Of a DNA stretch of 24,235 nt, positions 22,438-24,235 are shown piece after piece. The DNA comes from Deltaproteobacteria bacterium. Its GTDB lineage: Bacteria; Desulfobacterota; Desulfomonilia; UBA1062. Location: NCBI GenBank assembly GCA_023230665.1, contig JALNWY010000027.1:1-24235 (forward strand), given 5' to 3'. Under the pieces are notes generated by a model. That model searched no databases. It was not told the DNA's origin and saw nothing but the letters and a program-made list of their open reading frames with translations. Position 1 is the stretch's first letter. Every line of letters begins with the position of its first letter. The translations under genes and the position numbers were made by a program.

Positions 22438-22899
22438 ATGTCACAGATGACCCGGATGAAACACGCACAGACGATCATTGGCAGACTTAACCACGGTGCC
22501 GACCTGCTGGAGGAGCTCACGGGGATATGCAGGCAGCACGACATCAGGCTGGGCTGCATCGAGGCCATCGGTGCGGTGAAAAAGGCGAGCATCGGGTTCT
22601 ACGATCAACAGGCCCGGGCATACGCATATCTCACCCTGGACAAGGCAATGGAGATCACCAAGCTCTCGGGGAACGTCTCGGTCAAAGACGGGCAGGTGTT
22701 CGTGCACGCCCATGTGACCTTGGCGGATGATACGGGACGCGCATATGGGGGGCATCTTGCCCCGGGCACGATCGTCTTTGCCTGCGAGTGCATCATCGAG
22801 GCCTTCGAGGGTCCGGCGCTTGAGCGGGTGTTTGACGAGGAAACCGGCCTGGCCCTGTGGGGCGCCCGGGAGCAGGGACGAAGCGCAGGAACGGAATAA
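22438..22899 (+). CDS. PPC/DUF296 domain protein
   Basis: A 153-residue protein of the PPC (plants and prokaryotes conserved, DUF296) family, which forms trimers and in plants is joined to AT-hook DNA-binding motifs; bacterial single-domain members are of unclear function. Visible are GADLLEELTGICRQHDIRLGCIEAIGAV, the strand KLSGNVS, the His pair in VHAHVTLAD and the GGHL motif, which together form the proposed metal-binding pocket. An ATG also exists at 22423, but the one at 22438 has AAAGGA at a good distance and gives the usual family N-terminus. It follows the pseudogene on the same strand and is convergent with the exporter gene. Confidence 0.87.
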   Translation: MSQMTRMKHAQTIIGRLNHGADLLEELTGICRQHDIRLGCIEAIGAVKKASIGFYDQQARAYAYLTLDKAMEITKLSGNVSVKDGQVFVHAHVTLADDTGRAYGGHLAPGTIVFACECIIEAFEGPALERVFDEETGLALWGAREQGRSAGTE

Positions 22900-22982
22900 G
22901 TCCCGTCGTCGAGGTGACGCCCTCATCTCCGGGCCTCTTAGCCTCAGGCTGGGGGCCTGCAGAGGGGTTCTTCCCCGGTATG

Positions 22983-23891
22983 TCAGCTCTGCGGCTCGAG
23001 CCCGCGCTTCCGTGAGGCCCCGGTATGCTGGATCACCAGCCCGGCCACGATGAGCACGAGGCCTGCAACCGTGGATGCGAGGATCTCTTCACCCACGAGC
23101 ACCCGGATGAAAACCAGTGAGAGGAAGGGAGACAGAAAGATCAGGTAGCCCACCCGGGCGGTGTTCTCGGCATATTTCAAGGCATGGATCCACAGCACGA
23201 AGGTGACGCCCATCTCAAACAGGCCCACATAGGCCGCCCCGGCAAGACCGGGCAGCGAGACGGCCCGGATGTCGGAGAAGGCCAGGCAGAACACAAAGAC
23301 AAAGGGCAGCCCGAACAGGAAATTGAGCAGGAGGCCTGCCACCGGGTCTCGGCTGTCTTTGGTGTTGTAGATCCAGTACAGGGCCCACAGGACCGTGCTA
23401 AAGAGAGCGAGCCCCACGCCCGGCAGGCTGACTCCGTCCAGTCCCGCGATGCTGCCTCTGGTGGAGATGATGGCCACGCCCAGATAGCTGATGAGCCCGG
23501 CCGTGATCTCCTGCACGCCGATCTTCTGTCCGAGCAGCGGGATGGAAAGGAACGCGAGCGTGAGGGCCCAGGTGTAGTTGATGGGCTGTGCGACCTGCGC
23601 GGGCAGAAGGCCATATGCCTTGAACAGCACCAGATAGTAGAGAAAGGGGTTGATGATGCCCAGGAGCAGGGATCGGGCATATTCCCTTCGCGTATAGGTG
23701 AATATGACGCCCAGTCTCCCCTGAACCGCGAGGATGCCGCCCAGGGCCGCAATGGAGAACAGTGTGGAGTAGAGGAGCAGCTGGGCCGGGTCAAGATACT
23801 TAAGCGAGAGCTTGAAGGCCGATGCGACCGTGGACCAGAGCAGCACGGCAGCGATCCCAAAGAGATATGCGCGCCTTGGTTGATTCTCCAT
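22983..23891 (-). CDS. EamA/DMT family transporter
   Basis: A 302-residue inner-membrane protein with about ten hydrophobic helices in two EamA repeats (roughly 5-140 and 155-292). The first repeat ends QPINYTWALTLAFLSIPLLGQKIGVQEITAGLISYLGV and the second ends FLSPFLSLVFIRVLVGEEILASTVAGLVLIVAGLVIQ, both family-typical. A basic C-terminal tail lies in the cytoplasm. Members of this drug/metabolite superfamily export amino acids, metabolites or drugs; the substrate here cannot be read. The ATG at 23891 has only an adjacent GGCAGG, but no other nearby start fits. No partner gene is next to it. Confidence 0.92.
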   Translation of the reverse strand: MENQPRRAYLFGIAAVLLWSTVASAFKLSLKYLDPAQLLLYSTLFSIAALGGILAVQGRLGVIFTYTRREYARSLLLGIINPFLYYLVLFKAYGLLPAQVAQPINYTWALTLAFLSIPLLGQKIGVQEITAGLISYLGVAIISTRGSIAGLDGVSLPGVGLALFSTVLWALYWIYNTKDSRDPVAGLLLNFLFGLPFVFVFCLAFSDIRAVSLPGLAGAAYVGLFEMGVTFVLWIHALKYAENTARVGYLIFLSPFLSLVFIRVLVGEEILASTVAGLVLIVAGLVIQHTGASRKRGLEPQS

Positions 23892-24235
23892 CCTGCCGGG
23901 TATTCTTAGTACGTCTTGGCTTCTCAGGTAAACAGCTTATTTCATATCCATGATCCGGATCGGATATGTGGGTGCCCATACCGAGCTTCCGAGCTCCAGC
24001 AGGACCTTCAGGCTTAGCGGGTATTCATGCGTCCCGGCCAGTGCTCGGTGCTCAACAGCCCCTTGAGACCTGACTCCATGCCTGATTACCACTGGAATAC
24101 TAGCACAGGTGGGCACGGGAAGAACAGTCTCTGGGAAGAGGTTCTTCACGAAAGTGGTGCACACCTGAAACAAAGGGTATTGTCGCGGAGCGAATAGTCC
24201 AGTATCGTATGCGCATGGCTTTGCCCCTGCAGAAC
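23892..24235. other. right-edge region with one unassigned open frame
   Basis: About 344 bases without a confident gene. On the minus strand a frame ends in TAA near 23937 and stays open to the right edge (at least 98 codons), so it could be the 3' end of a gene starting outside. Its residues (for example FQVCTTFVKNLFPETVL and APTYPIRIMDMK) match no family I recognise, and the composition is not strongly coding-like. Confidence 0.3.

Noticed and set aside
22905..22980. GC-rich self-complementary stretch between the convergent PPC and EamA genes as a bidirectional terminator
   Set aside because: Only short, imperfect stems (such as CCTCT / AGAGG) and no U-tract on either strand.
23937..24235. 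The minus-strand frame at the right edge as a transposase fragment
   Set aside because: No catalytic or helix-turn-helix motif and no inverted repeat were found; it remains unassigned.

Overview
The window is about 24.2 kb of fairly GC-rich bacterial chromosome. Gene content suggests an anaerobic Desulfobacterota-type (deltaproteobacterial) organism: a GldA/F/G-like ABC cluster with a DUF4340 protein, a PEP-synthase/PPDK regulatory kinase, a Cys-rich DUF2769 protein and a baeRF-type protein. That placement is inferred from gene families; no rRNA, tRNA or phylogenetic marker is present. I see no CRISPR array, tRNA or complete insertion sequence.

Left part (1-7400): the first codons of a minus-strand gene run off the left edge. 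A cysteine desulfurase/selenocysteine-lyase-like PLP enzyme (275-1429, +) follows, then an alpha/beta hydrolase (1581-2447, -), then a tightly packed minus-strand operon (7394 to 2594). The operon encodes an ABC ATPase, an ABC-2 permease, a GldG-type auxiliary protein and a DUF4340 membrane-anchored protein, probably forming one envelope complex. A gene-free stretch with outward-facing promoter candidates separates this block from the next.

Middle part (8041-14140): a class III aminotransferase, an amidohydrolase-2 family enzyme and a TetR regulator form a plausible small catabolic module closed by a good terminator. Next comes an M24 creatinase/Xaa-Pro-peptidase-like gene of visibly lower GC, in which one expected metal-binding Glu is a Cys. 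A minus-strand baeRF-like protein follows, bracketed by two copies of a REP-like direct repeat.

Right-middle part (14718-19000): an ATPase, a large FtsX/MacB-type permease and a HlyD-type adaptor form a close-packed tripartite efflux operon without its own outer-membrane channel. Downstream is a gene-poor stretch holding a roughly 106-bp MITE-like element, a good promoter, a 47-codon ORF and a strong hairpin.

That stretch leads into an orphan HisF-like protein. It keeps both catalytic aspartates but lacks most of the ammonia-gate residues known from HisF. I consider this the most interesting protein of the window.

Right part (20594-24235): a small membrane protein, a PSRP-type kinase/pyrophosphorylase, a DUF2769 Cys-rich protein, a frameshifted SnoaL-like pseudogene, a PPC/DUF296 protein and a convergent EamA/DMT exporter. 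The final 340 bases hold only one unassigned ORF that is open to the window edge. I did not find a clearly new defence or mobile system. The best leads are the gate-less HisF with its long leader, the Cys-substituted M24 protein, the repeat-bracketed baeRF gene and the MITE-like element.
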